Shown: positions 43,200 through 52,291 of the stretch, piece by piece | Layout of the letters: the number at the start of each line of letters is the position of its first letter | Numbering within the stretch: the stretch's first letter is position 1 | Assembly (NCBI RefSeq): GCF_026790145.1 | Contig: NZ_JALAMS010000001.1 | Location: 558,001-622,000, forward strand | Length of the DNA stretch: 64,000 bases | Source: Bacillus_I endophytica_A | Lineage (GTDB): Bacteria; Bacillota; Bacilli; Bacillales; Bacillaceae_H | Direction of reading: 5' to 3' | Notes under the pieces: model-generated | Databases searched by the model: none | What the model was told of the DNA's origin: nothing | Seen by the model: the letters and a program-made list of their open reading frames with translations, nothing else | Position numbers and translations under genes: made by a program

Positions 43200-44500
43200 A
43201 TAACTGGAAAGTGTTCTCACTAGGTTTTCAGCATGTTCTAGCGATGTATGGTGGAGCCGTTGTTGTGCCCCTTATTGTAGGGGGAGCACTTGGATTAACA
43301 AGCGCTCAACTTACGTATCTTGTGGCTATTGATTTATTAATGTGTGGGGTTGCAACGCTTCTCCAAGTTTTACGAACAGGATATGTTGGAATTGGGTTAC
43401 CGGTTGTCCTTGGGTGTACATTTACAGCCGTTGGTCCAATGATTGCTATTGGCACTTCATACGGTATTCAGTCTATTTATGGTTCAATTCTCGTCGCAGG
43501 CCTTGTTGTTATTGTGATTGCCCAATTTTTCGGTAAGCTTGTGCGCTTTTTCCCTCCTGTTGTAACAGGATCTGTTGTTACGATTATCGGAATTACGCTT
43601 ATTCCAACAGCCATGCAAAACCTTGGTGGTGGAGACGGAAGCAAAGATTTTGGTGCTCTTTCAAACATTCTACTAGGATTTGGTGTTTTACTTTTCATTC
43701 TTTGTATTTATCGTTTTGCAAAAGGGTTCCTTCGATCTGTTGCTATTTTGCTTGGTCTTGTTGGAGGAACTGTTGTCGCTTATTTCATGGGAAAAGTGGA
43801 TTTATCAGCTGTGACAGAAGCATCTTGGTTCCATATGCCTCACTTCTTTTACTTTGGAGCTCCTGAATTTAATATAACAGCTATCATTACAATGGTTCTT
43901 GTTGCAGTTGTAAGTCTTGTTGAATCATCAGGGGTTTATTTTGCACTTGGCGACATTTGTAAAAAAGAAATTTCTGAGAAAGATCTTGCAAACGGATATC
44001 GTGCAGAAGGTCTTGCGATCCTTTTAGGAGGACTTTTCAATGCTTTTCCATACACAACTTATTCTCAGAACGTGGGAATTATCCAACTTTCAGGCATTAA
44101 GTCACGTAAAGTTATTTTCACAGCAAGTGGTATTCTAATTGTCCTTGGTTTCGCTCCAAAAATTGCAGCCTTTACAACAGTAATTCCAAACCCTGTTTTA
44201 GGTGGGGCGATGATTGCCATGTTCGGAACTGTCATTGCATACGGAATTAAAATGTTAAGTACTGTTGATTTTGCAGCTCAAGAAAACTTACTTGTTATCG
44301 CGTGTTCGGTAGGTATGGGACTTGGCGTAACGGTTGTTCCAGATCTTTTTGCAAACTTACCACAAAGTTTGCAAATCCTAACAAGCAATGGAATTGTGGC
44401 TGGAAGCCTTACAGCAATCGTATTAAATATTTTCTTTAATATCATTAAAGTTCGCAAAGCTCAAAATGTAAAAAGTTTGCATGAAGAGAGAGTTGTTTAA
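43196..44500 (+). CDS. pbuX: Xanthine permease (NCS2 family)
   Basis: 434 residues, 12-14 membrane segments. Nucleobase:cation symporter-2 features: QHVLAMYGGAVVVPLIVGGA at the start, VALVSLVESSGVYFALGDI-like VVSLVESSGVYFALG, NGLFNAFPYTTYSQNVGIIQ-like segment and the Q/N-containing central motif. Imports xanthine for Xpt. Overlaps xpt by 4 nt and needs no separate promoter. Confidence 0.95.
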   Translation: MNNWKVFSLGFQHVLAMYGGAVVVPLIVGGALGLTSAQLTYLVAIDLLMCGVATLLQVLRTGYVGIGLPVVLGCTFTAVGPMIAIGTSYGIQSIYGSILVAGLVVIVIAQFFGKLVRFFPPVVTGSVVTIIGITLIPTAMQNLGGGDGSKDFGALSNILLGFGVLLFILCIYRFAKGFLRSVAILLGLVGGTVVAYFMGKVDLSAVTEASWFHMPHFFYFGAPEFNITAIITMVLVAVVSLVESSGVYFALGDICKKEISEKDLANGYRAEGLAILLGGLFNAFPYTTYSQNVGIIQLSGIKSRKVIFTASGILIVLGFAPKIAAFTTVIPNPVLGGAMIAMFGTVIAYGIKMLSTVDFAAQENLLVIACSVGMGLGVTVVPDLFANLPQSLQILTSNGIVAGSLTAIVLNIFFNIIKVRKAQNVKSLHEERVV

Positions 44501-44504
44501 CTGA

Positions 44505-44548
44505 GAAAAAACCCTAGCTTCTTTAAATAGAAGTTAGGGTTTTTTTTA
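44505..44548 (+). terminator. Terminator of xpt-pbuX
   Basis: AAAAAACCCTAGCTTCT pairs with AGAAGTTAGGGTTTTTT around TTAAAT, with one G-T wobble, then further T residues. Confidence 0.92.
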
Positions 44549-44625
44549 GTTCAACAGGAATTTTTTGTATAAAAACAACCTTCTAGAAGAAAGATAAAAA
44601 TATTCTATGAAGGAGGTGGGTTCAT

Positions 44626-45714
44626 TTGCCAAAAGTCATTTCAGTGGGGGTCGGTACACCACCTCATAAACTTTTACAAAAAGAGACACTTCAATTTGCA
44701 CGGGAAATGTTTTCTTCTTCTTTCTCAGATATTGAGCGCCTTCTTAAAGTATTTCAAAATGGCGATATTAAAACCCGTTACTTCGCACAGCCACTCGATT
44801 GGTACAAAGAAAATCATACCTTTGAAGAGAAAAATGAAGCTTTTATTCATAATGCCGTAGAGTTCGGAATAAATGCTATTAAAGAGTGTATTAGGGAAAA
44901 TGAGTTTCTGGAAAAAACGGTGCCAGTAGAAGAAATTGACGCAATTTTTTTTATTTCAACAACAGGGCTTTCAACGCCGAGCATTGAAGCACGTATTATG
45001 AATAGGCTTCCTTTTTTACCACATACAAAACGCATACCTATTTGGGGATTAGGCTGTGCTGGAGGAGCCTCAGGATTAGCGCGCGCATATGAGTATTGTC
45101 TTGCATATCCAAAAGAAAAGGTGCTCCTTTTATCTGTTGAGCTCTGCAGCTTAACATTTCAGCGTGACGATCAATCAAAAAGTAATCTTGTAGGAACATC
45201 GCTTTTTTCAGATGGTGTAGCATGTGTGCTTCTTGCAGGAGATGAAGTAATAGGAATACATAGTAAGAAAAAAAGGCTTCCTTCTATTAAGGGAGTAGAG
45301 TCAACACTTATGCCAAACTCCGAAGATGTGATGGGATGGGATATCCGTAATAACGGGTTATATGTCGTTTTTTCAAGAGATATTCCTTCTATCGTTCGCT
45401 CGTGGCTTGGTGATCAAGTAAAAGGGTTTTTAAAAAAGTATAGTCTTACTGAGCAGCATATCAAGCATTTTGTCGCTCATCCAGGTGGGAAAAAAGTATT
45501 AAAAGCATATCGAGAAACGCTGAACTTTAGTGAAGAAATGACAGAAATATCTTCTCATGTGCTTCAAAGTTTCGGAAATATGTCATCAGCAACTGTTCTT
45601 TATGTATTAAAAGAATTTCTACAACAAGAAATAAGGGAACAAGATTACGGAATTGTAACAGCACTAGGACCTGGGTTCAGCTCTGAGCTGCTTCTCCTGA
45701 AATGGGAGGTATAA
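44626..45714 (+). CDS. bpsA: Type III polyketide synthase (chalcone synthase family)
   Basis: 362 residues. Thiolase-fold type III PKS with active-site Cys in WGLGCAGGASGLA (about 143), His in HFVAHPGGKKVL (about 286) and Asn in SFGNMSSATVLYVL (about 319). B. subtilis BpsA (BcsA) condenses fatty acyl-CoA with malonyl-CoA to make triketide alkylpyrones. Start is TTG 44626 with AAGGAGGTGG, very strong. Followed after 4 nt by its methyltransferase partner bpsB. Confidence 0.93.
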   Translation: MPKVISVGVGTPPHKLLQKETLQFAREMFSSSFSDIERLLKVFQNGDIKTRYFAQPLDWYKENHTFEEKNEAFIHNAVEFGINAIKECIRENEFLEKTVPVEEIDAIFFISTTGLSTPSIEARIMNRLPFLPHTKRIPIWGLGCAGGASGLARAYEYCLAYPKEKVLLLSVELCSLTFQRDDQSKSNLVGTSLFSDGVACVLLAGDEVIGIHSKKKRLPSIKGVESTLMPNSEDVMGWDIRNNGLYVVFSRDIPSIVRSWLGDQVKGFLKKYSLTEQHIKHFVAHPGGKKVLKAYRETLNFSEEMTEISSHVLQSFGNMSSATVLYVLKEFLQQEIREQDYGIVTALGPGFSSELLLLKWEV

Positions 45715-45718
45715 AACC

Positions 45719-46279
45719 ATGTTTTTATTTCTTTTTCTTATTGTACAGCGTCTTGCTGAGCTCTTTGTAGCAAAGCGAAACGAGCGATGGATGAAGGAAA
45801 AGGGAGCAATTGAGCATGGCCAAGAACATTATTCACTTATGGTCATTATTCATCTCCTATTTTTTGTTTCACTTGGTGGAGAAGCTTTTCTATGGAGGGA
45901 ATTTCAAGGTCAGGTAATTGGTCTCCTTTTTATTTTATTTGTAGCTGTTCAAATTATCAGGGTGTGGGCTTTAGTTTCGCTTGGACGCTTTTGGAATACA
46001 AAAATTTTGATTTTAAAAGATGCAAACGTTGTATTAAAAGGGCCTTATAAGTACATTAAGCATCCAAATTACTTTGTTGTTACATGTGAGTTTTTGCTAG
46101 TGCCGCTTATTCTTCATGCTTATGCAACTCTTATTGCATTTTCGTTATTGAACCTGTGCATCTTATCTGTTCGAATCAGCGCTGAAGAAGAAGCATTAGA
46201 GAAGTGGACAGATTATGAAAGGGCTATGGAAAATAAAGGTCGCTTCTTCTTTTTTCGAAAAAGAGTGAATATTGATTGA
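45719..46279 (+). CDS. bpsB: Alkylpyrone O-methyltransferase BpsB (ICMT family)
   Basis: 186 residues, isoprenylcysteine carboxyl methyltransferase-like membrane protein with about four or five TM helices. The SAM-binding C-terminal part contains GPYKYIKHPNYFVV (about residues 110-123) and RISAEEEAL. In B. subtilis BpsB (YpbQ) methylates the pyrones made by BpsA, so product and enzyme probably sit in the membrane. ATG 45719 with GGGAGG upstream, overlapping the end of bpsA; clearly one operon. Confidence 0.9.
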   Translation: MFLFLFLIVQRLAELFVAKRNERWMKEKGAIEHGQEHYSLMVIIHLLFFVSLGGEAFLWREFQGQVIGLLFILFVAVQIIRVWALVSLGRFWNTKILILKDANVVLKGPYKYIKHPNYFVVTCEFLLVPLILHAYATLIAFSLLNLCILSVRISAEEEALEKWTDYERAMENKGRFFFFRKRVNID

Positions 46280-46289
46280 AAAAGTAATT

Positions 46290-46308
46290 GAAAATGATTA
46301 TCTTTAAT
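46290..46308. promoter_or_regulatory. Fur box candidate 1
   Basis: GAAAATGATTATCTTTAAT matches the 19-bp Fur consensus GATAATGATTATCATTATC at 15 positions. A possible promoter TTGAAA (46288) - 17 nt - TAAACT (46311) overlaps it. Confidence 0.6.
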
Positions 46309-46319
46309 GATAAACTACT

Positions 46320-46338
46320 GATAAAGATTATCACTATC
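46320..46338. promoter_or_regulatory. Fur box candidate 2
   Basis: GATAAAGATTATCACTATC matches the Fur consensus at 17 of 19 positions. It lies 17 nt before the start codon of a 32-residue peptide. Confidence 0.75.
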
Positions 46339-46355
46339 AATGTGAGGTGTTAACA

Positions 46356-46454
46356 ATGTTAAGCATGATCATTGCAGGTGTTGTTGTAGTGTACGGTGCT
46401 GTAGCAACTTATATGTTAAAAGGTGTAAAGAAAGCACAGAAACAGATTCAATAA
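46356..46454 (+). CDS. 32-residue membrane peptide behind Fur boxes
   Basis: MLSMIIAGVVVVYGAVATYM then LKGVKKAQKQIQ: one hydrophobic helix (residues 1-21) with a strongly basic C-terminal tail. GTGAGGTG lies about 6-8 nt before ATG 46356 and a terminator follows within a few bases, so it is an independent gene. Two Fur-box-like sequences cover its promoter, so it should be induced by iron limitation. Function unknown; it could modulate an iron-uptake or respiratory membrane complex. Not homologous in appearance to FbpA/B/C (inference). The 335-nt gap before dynA otherwise holds no gene. Confidence 0.65.
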   Translation: MLSMIIAGVVVVYGAVATYMLKGVKKAQKQIQ

Positions 46455-46455
46455 G

Positions 46456-46488
46456 AAAAAAGGCGATGCAGATGCTCGTCTTTTTTTG
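46456..46488 (+). terminator. Terminator of the small peptide gene
   Basis: AAAAAGGCGATGC / GCTCGTCTTTTT stem with a bulge around AGAT, then TT. Confidence 0.75.
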
Positions 46489-46614
46489 TTTGTCCAAAAA
46501 CTGTCTATTTTTCGTATAAATTTTCTGAAGAATCATTTAAAATGAAAGAAGGAAAGAGAAATAAAAGGGCAACTAGCCTACATAACGACAGTTTGATTTT
46601 ACAAAAGGGGTATT

Positions 46615-49600
46615 GTGATAGTTATGGAAAAACAGCAGATTGAACGATCTTTACAAAAAAAGTTAATGACAGCATACGCATTTTTTCAAGGCCGAGAAGA
46701 CAAAAGAAGAGTTGAGAAAATAAAAGATTTAGGAAGAAAGTTAGAAGAAAAAACGTTTACCGTTGCATTTTGCGGTCATTTTTCAGCAGGTAAATCAACA
46801 ATGATTAACAAGTTGATGAACCAGGAGCTTTTGCCTTCAAGCCCGATTCCAACAAGTGCTAATTTAGTGAAAGTAGTGAAAGGTGCAGAACATGCAACAG
46901 TGTACTATAAACACGATGCTCCTGTTCGCTATACGGCTCCATATGACTTTGAAGCAATTAAACAATTTTGTAGAGATGGAGATGCCATTAAGGAGATTCA
47001 TCTTTCAACAGAGAAAAGCACGCTTCCAGATCATGTTGAACTCATGGATACGCCTGGCATTGATTCAGCAGATGATGCCCACCGTGTTGCAACAGAATCT
47101 GCTCTTCATCTTGTTGATGTGATTTTTTACGTAACTGATTATAATCACGTCCAATCTGAAGTAAACTTTGATTTTGTTAAAAAGTTACGTGAACAAGGAA
47201 AAACGGTTTATTTAATCGTTAATCAGATTGATAAACATCGGGAAGAAGAGCTTACATTTGAGCAGTTTACTCATTCTGTTAAAACATCCTTTCAAAACTG
47301 GCAGGCAGAGCCAAATGGCATGTTTTTCACATCTTTAAAAAAAGAAGAGCATGAAAGAAATGAGTTTATTCTTGTAAAGCGAACACTCCAAACCATGTTT
47401 CAAGATTATGAAGAGCTTTTAAAGAATTCTGTGCAAAATACGCTACAAGCTTTAATAGGGGAATATATAAAAGAATTAAGTGATGAGAAAGAAGAGGCAA
47501 AAGAAGAACTTTCTCTCGCATTAGAAGAAATGGGAACAAGTGAAGCACTTCCGTTTCGTAATATGATTCAAGAAATGAATGAGGTGTTGCTTGAAAAAGA
47601 GCAAGAGCTTGCAGCATTTGAGGAAACGATTCGCAAAGAAATAAGCACGCTAGCTGAAAATGCGCAGCTTATTCCGTACGAAGTAAGAGAGAAAGGGCGA
47701 GAATATTTAGAAAGTATTCAACCTCAGTTCAAAGTAGGTTTTCTTTTCTCAAAGCAAAAAACAAAGGAAGTTCAAAAGCAGCGGCTGCATAATTTTGTGG
47801 AAGCTCTTAAAGAGAAAACAACAGCAGAGCTTGTTTGGCATATTACTCCACTTCTCCATAAGCACATGCGAGAAGATGAACTTTTTTCAGAAGAGCTTGT
47901 AGCAAAAATTGAAGGCTATGATATCGTGATTACAGAAGATGATATAGAAAGTATTGTAAAAAGCGACGTTGGTATAACAAATGAGTATATTTTAACGTAT
48001 AGCAACGATGTCTCAACATTTATTAAAACAAAGGCTAAACAAAAAGCGTATCCAATTTTGTCCCATCTAAAGCAAATGAAAGAAGAACAGTATAAGGAAT
48101 GGCGAAATGGACAAGAAGAAAAACTTTTACAATATGAGAAGGCTGCAAAGCTCAAAGAGAGCGTTGGACATTTTCTAGATCGTAAAGAAGAAGATATTAT
48201 CGAAGCAAGGCTTATTCAATGGGGTGAACGTTTTCAAGAAGAACCTGACTGGAGCCTGTTAATTCAACATAAGGAACATCCCATTGTCAAAGAAGGGCTG
48301 CAAGCTTTTCAAATTACGAAAGAAATGATGCCTGTTGAAGAGGAGATAACAGAGAGCCAAGAAAGTTATTCTATGGAGCAAACGATTGTTCATCTTGATA
48401 AAACAGTGGAAGCATTAGAGCCGTTTCCACCGCTTGAGAAATTTATTCTTCCATTGAAAAAGAAGATGGAAGCACTTGGTCAACATTCGTTTACAATTGC
48501 TCTTTTTGGAGCGTTTAGTGCAGGTAAATCATCTTTTGCAAATGCTTTGATTGGTCAAAAACTGCTTCCTGTGTCACCAAATCCAACAACAGCGACAATT
48601 AATAAAATTTTGCCGCCAACAAAAGAACACAAACATGAGACAGTAAGAGTCCACGTGAAAAGTGAAAAAGAGATGTTTAGCGATATTTCCGCTTCCCTTC
48701 ATATGTTTGGAATCAACCCGTCTTCTTTAGATGAAGCATTAGATAAGATTAAAGAGTTAAAAATAACAGAGAAGCTAGAAGGAAAAGAGCGTCTTCATTA
48801 TTCGTTTTTACAGGCGGTTGATCGCGGCTATGAAGAGATGAAAAACCACTTTGATACCGTTTTAACCGTTTCGATTGAAGAGTTTCCAAGCTATGTTGCA
48901 AATGAACAAAAATCTTGTTTTGTGGATGAAATTGAGCTTTATTATTCATGTGCTTTAACAGATATGGGGATAACGCTTGTTGATACACCTGGAGCAGATT
49001 CTATCAATGCCCGTCACACAGGAGTTGCTTTCCAATATGTAAAAGACGCTGATGCGCTTCTTTTCGTTACTTACTATAATCATGCATTTTCTCGGGCTGA
49101 TCGGGAATTTCTTATCCAGCTTGGTCGTGTTAAAGATATTTTTACGCTTGATAAAATGTTCTTTGTTATTAATGCAGCAGATTTAGCTCACGATGAGAAT
49201 GAACTGCTTGATGTAAAGCGCTATGTTTATGAACAATTACTTCAGTATGGAATTCGGAAGCCGCGCCTTTACCCACTTTCAAGTCATCGTGCATTAGAAA
49301 GCGGAGTAAAAGATGAGCAGTTTAATCAGTTTTGGACTTCTTTCTCTCACTTTATTAAAGAAGACTTAACAACAATGGTAACAGAATCAGCTTATGAAAT
49401 TGTAGAGAGAGCGTACAAAGCGCTTCTTGATTTAAAAGAGCTTAGTCGGAAATCTAAGGAAGAAAAAAGAGAGCGACTTGCTCACATTGAAAAAGTAAAG
49501 CAAGCCCTTCATTTAACAGTTCAACAACTTAAGTTTGAAAGCGAGCAGAAGCGAATTCGTCAAGAAACAGAAGAGCTTGTTCACTATGTAAAACAGAGAG

Positions 49601-50253
49601 TGATGATGAGATACTATGACTTTTTTAAAGAGTCGTTTAATCCTTCTGTTTTAAAAGGAACAAAAAAGCAAGAACAAGAGAAGCTTCGAGGCTGTTTAAA
49701 CGAGCTTCTTGAATTTCTTCAATTTGACTTTGTACAAGAGATTCAAGCAACAACACTAAGACTTGAAGCTTTTTCAAGTAAGCTTATTTATGGAGCGCAT
49801 GAAGTTGTACTTCAGCGAATGAAGGAAATTCATGATTCATTTGCGCCTGCTCCAATCCCTATTCCGAAAGCGAAGGAAGTTACGATTTATAAACCTTTCG
49901 AGCAGCAACATGATAGCTATGAAAAAGCATTATCTCTTTATCGAAATGCACGTGCGTTTTTTGAAGGAGACGAAAAGAAAAAAATGGTTGATGAATTGAA
50001 AAAACCGCTCTTAGAGGAAATGAATGAAGCAGGGATAAAGCAGACAGATCTCTTTAATATTTACTATGCACAGTGGATTAAAGATACGCTGTATTATTAT
50101 CAGCACGAGATGAATACAAACATTGAACAGCATATTTACAGACTTCAAAAAAGCTTAACAACACCTGTTGATATAAGAGAAATTGAAAAGTCTGAAAAAG
50201 AACTAAGTGCGATTTTAACACAAAGTCGCTATAATAAAGAAGACAAACAGTAA
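46615..50253 (+). CDS. dynA: Tandem bacterial dynamin DynA (YpbR)
   Basis: 1,212 residues: two dynamin-like GTPase halves fused in one chain. First half P-loop GHFSAGKSTMIN (about residue 54) and G3 MDTPGIDS; second half P-loop GAFSAGKSSFAN (about 626) and G3 VDTPGADS; both are followed by long coiled-coil stalks. B. subtilis DynA tethers and fuses membranes and aids membrane repair and phage resistance. The start is either GTG 46615 (AAAGGGG 4-5 nt ahead) or ATG 46624; GTG has the better spacing. Followed by ypbS after 30 nt. Confidence 0.93.
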   Translation: MIVMEKQQIERSLQKKLMTAYAFFQGREDKRRVEKIKDLGRKLEEKTFTVAFCGHFSAGKSTMINKLMNQELLPSSPIPTSANLVKVVKGAEHATVYYKHDAPVRYTAPYDFEAIKQFCRDGDAIKEIHLSTEKSTLPDHVELMDTPGIDSADDAHRVATESALHLVDVIFYVTDYNHVQSEVNFDFVKKLREQGKTVYLIVNQIDKHREEELTFEQFTHSVKTSFQNWQAEPNGMFFTSLKKEEHERNEFILVKRTLQTMFQDYEELLKNSVQNTLQALIGEYIKELSDEKEEAKEELSLALEEMGTSEALPFRNMIQEMNEVLLEKEQELAAFEETIRKEISTLAENAQLIPYEVREKGREYLESIQPQFKVGFLFSKQKTKEVQKQRLHNFVEALKEKTTAELVWHITPLLHKHMREDELFSEELVAKIEGYDIVITEDDIESIVKSDVGITNEYILTYSNDVSTFIKTKAKQKAYPILSHLKQMKEEQYKEWRNGQEEKLLQYEKAAKLKESVGHFLDRKEEDIIEARLIQWGERFQEEPDWSLLIQHKEHPIVKEGLQAFQITKEMMPVEEEITESQESYSMEQTIVHLDKTVEALEPFPPLEKFILPLKKKMEALGQHSFTIALFGAFSAGKSSFANALIGQKLLPVSPNPTTATINKILPPTKEHKHETVRVHVKSEKEMFSDISASLHMFGINPSSLDEALDKIKELKITEKLEGKERLHYSFLQAVDRGYEEMKNHFDTVLTVSIEEFPSYVANEQKSCFVDEIELYYSCALTDMGITLVDTPGADSINARHTGVAFQYVKDADALLFVTYYNHAFSRADREFLIQLGRVKDIFTLDKMFFVINAADLAHDENELLDVKRYVYEQLLQYGIRKPRLYPLSSHRALESGVKDEQFNQFWTSFSHFIKEDLTTMVTESAYEIVERAYKALLDLKELSRKSKEEKRERLAHIEKVKQALHLTVQQLKFESEQKRIRQETEELVHYVKQRVMMRYYDFFKESFNPSVLKGTKKQEQEKLRGCLNELLEFLQFDFVQEIQATTLRLEAFSSKLIYGAHEVVLQRMKEIHDSFAPAPIPIPKAKEVTIYKPFEQQHDSYEKALSLYRNARAFFEGDEKKKMVDELKKPLLEEMNEAGIKQTDLFNIYYAQWIKDTLYYYQHEMNTNIEQHIYRLQKSLTTPVDIREIEKSEKELSAILTQSRYNKEDKQ

Positions 50254-50283
50254 ACAGCTAGAAGCATGTAGGAGGAATTAAGA

Positions 50284-50544
50284 TTGAGCGTACACAAAGC
50301 CATTACAAAACACTCACAGTCACAGCATGAAAAGGTTAAAAAATTTGTTGAATTAGAAAGCATGAGAGAATTTGAAATTGATCAAGCCGTAAGCAAATGC
50401 AGAAATGGTGAAACATTTTCAGTTGATGCTATTAACGCAGTAACGAAAAGAATTAACGAGCTTGCGAAGAAAGGGATTGTGCCAACGCGTAAGTTAGTGA
50501 CGAAAGAAATGGTAAAGGAATATGTTGAACGTCTAGAAAAGTAA
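50284..50544 (+). CDS. ypbS: YpbS (DUF2533) protein
   Basis: 86-residue soluble helical protein matching the conserved YpbS partner of dynA (LSVHKAITKHSQSQHEKVKK at the start). Function unknown. Start TTG 50284 with AGGAGG about 8 nt ahead. Likely co-transcribed with dynA. Confidence 0.8.
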   Translation: MSVHKAITKHSQSQHEKVKKFVELESMREFEIDQAVSKCRNGETFSVDAINAVTKRINELAKKGIVPTRKLVTKEMVKEYVERLEK

Positions 50545-50652
50545 AGCGAAAACTTGGCTGTTTTTTCACCATTTGCTATCTATAAAAAAGCGAGTAGTTC
50601 TCCATAATAAAGATGTGCACAACATTTGCGCAACGATAAGGGGGAGATAGCA

Positions 50653-50976
50653 ATGGGTCGTACGAAAAATGCTAACCGAAATGCTCAAATTAACAACAAC
50701 AAAAAGGCACAGAAGGAAGAGTTTGCTTCTGAAATGCCGAGTATGCAACAAAAGAGCAAGAGCAGTATGAACAGCCGCTATGCGGAAGAATTCGCTTCTC
50801 AATATAACCCAAGTCCTGAGTATAAAGCGCGTCTTGATAAAGACAAAGCGCAAAAATATGCCGAAGAATACTCAGCTGAAAAAACGCCAAAAGGTGGAAG
50901 CAAGAAACATCGATTTGCTTCTTACGCAGAAGTGGAAGCTGAGAAAATGAACGAAGGCATTCAAAAGGATAAATAA
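50653..50976 (+). CDS. Gamma-type SASP-like small protein
   Basis: 107 residues, highly hydrophilic, rich in Asn, Gln, Lys, Ala and Ser, and lacking Cys and Trp. Two motifs, EEFASEMP (about residue 25) and EEFASQYN (about 50), resemble the EFASE sites at which Gpr protease cleaves gamma-type small acid-soluble spore proteins (SspE). Such proteins are amino acid stores in the spore core. ATG 50653 is chosen for GGGGGAG upstream. A related forespore protein of unknown role is the alternative. Confidence 0.6.
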   Translation: MGRTKNANRNAQINNNKKAQKEEFASEMPSMQQKSKSSMNSRYAEEFASQYNPSPEYKARLDKDKAQKYAEEYSAEKTPKGGSKKHRFASYAEVEAEKMNEGIQKDK

Positions 50977-50977
50977 C

Positions 50978-51010
50978 AAAAAGCACCGCAAAAATGCGGT
51001 GCTTTTATTA
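50978..51010. terminator. Bidirectional terminator SASP-like / ypdQ
   Basis: AAAAGCACCGCA (50979-50990) / TGCGGTGCTTTT (50995-51006), loop AAAA. It overlaps the ypdQ stop codon region. Confidence 0.9.
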
Positions 51011-51394
51011 TGAACGAACAATCGCCTGCCGGGCAAGCACATCGGCCGTTTTGTTTTGTTTTTCAGGAATCCATTTAATGAAAAAAAGGTCAAGCTGATC
51101 AATTAACTGAACAGCCTCTTCTAAGAGAGGGGCATAAAGCTTATTCTTCACATATCTTGTATCAACCGCTTTTTCAACAAGCAGTGAATCTGTTTTACAT
51201 GAGACTGTCTTAAATCCTTTATCAATACAAACTTCAAGTGCTTTAATAAGAGCATGATACTCAGCTTCATGGTTTGTCATATGAGGAAGAGGGAAAGAAA
51301 AACGATGAACGTTATCTTGTGTTTTAATAAAAACGCCTGCGCCAGACGGTCCTGGATTACCTGCGCTTGCACCATCAATAAATACCTCAATCAT
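51008..51394 (-). CDS. ypdQ: RNase HI family protein YpdQ (RnhA-like)
   Basis: 128 residues with the RNase H fold. Catalytic DEDD set appears complete: Asp in EVFIDGASAGNPGPSG (residue 7), Glu in NHEAEYHAL, Asp in CKTDSLLVE and Asp in NKTADVLARQA. May remove RNA from RNA-DNA hybrids; the B. subtilis homologue has weak or no demonstrated activity. RBS AAAGGAGGG before ATG 51394. Divergent from ypeP, which has a second RNase H domain. Confidence 0.87.
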   Translation of the reverse strand: MIEVFIDGASAGNPGPSGAGVFIKTQDNVHRFSFPLPHMTNHEAEYHALIKALEVCIDKGFKTVSCKTDSLLVEKAVDTRYVKNKLYAPLLEEAVQLIDQLDLFFIKWIPEKQNKTADVLARQAIVRS

Positions 51395-51621
51395 AAAGTA
51401 TCCCTCCTTTTGTTCACAAAAATTATAGCATATAACTTTACAGAACGTATAAGGAAGAAAGCAGGAAAATATATTTTTCTTAAGAATAAGAAGAGAAGCG
51501 GTTGCAAAAATTATGAATAAATCAGAAAGTAGGTTTGAATTGATTAAACAAAAAACAAGTGGTACGATAGTCGTTGTACTTTAACGAACTGTCAAAAAAG
51601 AAGTTAGTAGGAGGAGAGAAG

Positions 51622-52275
51622 ATGGACTTTCAATTACGATGGACGTATAAAAGTCATGGAAGAAGTCTTGATTTTCAATCTGCATTTACAAATGGTAAAG
51701 AGGCTCTCCTCATAGCGGAAGATCTTCTGAAAACAGGGCGATTAAAAGAGATTACATTTGTAGATGAAATGGATCAATCATGGACATTAAAAGAGATGAA
51801 GAAGCTTTTACAAGAAGTGAAAGAACAGCCTCACTATGTGAAAGCTTATTTTGATGGCGGATTTGACCTTTTAACTAAAAAGGCTGGCGTTGGAGCTGTT
51901 ATCTATTATAGACAAAATGGAAAAAACTATCGTTTGCGTTCAAGCGCTTCTTTTGATGAACTTGAGTCAAATAATGAAGCTGAATATGCAGCTTTTCACT
52001 ATGTGGTAAAACAGTTAGAGGAGCTTGGTGTACACCATCTTCCGGTGACGTTTTTAGGAGACTCAAAAGTTGTGTTAAAACAGCTTGCTGGAGAATGGCC
52101 ATGCTATGAAGAAAGTTTTAATCGATGGCTCGACAGAATTGAAGAAGAGTTAAAAGGTATGCATATTAAACCAACATATACACATATTGCTCGAAAAGAA
52201 AATGAAGAAGCTGATACCCTTGCTGCTCAAGCGCTGCATGGAAAAGAGATATCAAGTACGTATGAAATCGAGTAA
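51622..52275 (+). CDS. ypeP: YpeP, RNase H-like protein with N-terminal extension
   Basis: 217 residues. An N-terminal domain (about 1-75; WTYKSHGRSLDFQSAFTNGK) is followed by an RNase HI fold (about 78-212) with candidate DEDD residues in AYFDGGFD, NNEAEYAAF, LGDSKVVL and NEEADTLAAQ. GGAGGAG precedes ATG 51622; an in-frame upstream ATG lacks a ribosome site. Likely nucleic-acid processing; exact role unknown. Followed by ypeQ in the same operon. Confidence 0.85.
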   Translation: MDFQLRWTYKSHGRSLDFQSAFTNGKEALLIAEDLLKTGRLKEITFVDEMDQSWTLKEMKKLLQEVKEQPHYVKAYFDGGFDLLTKKAGVGAVIYYRQNGKNYRLRSSASFDELESNNEAEYAAFHYVVKQLEELGVHHLPVTFLGDSKVVLKQLAGEWPCYEESFNRWLDRIEEELKGMHIKPTYTHIARKENEEADTLAAQALHGKEISSTYEIE

Positions 52276-52291
52276 ACAGGAGATGAAAAAA

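Noticed and set aside
50560..50652. SigG/SigF promoter for the SASP-like gene
   Set aside because: A CATAATA sequence is present near 50602, but no acceptable -35 element was found at the right distance.
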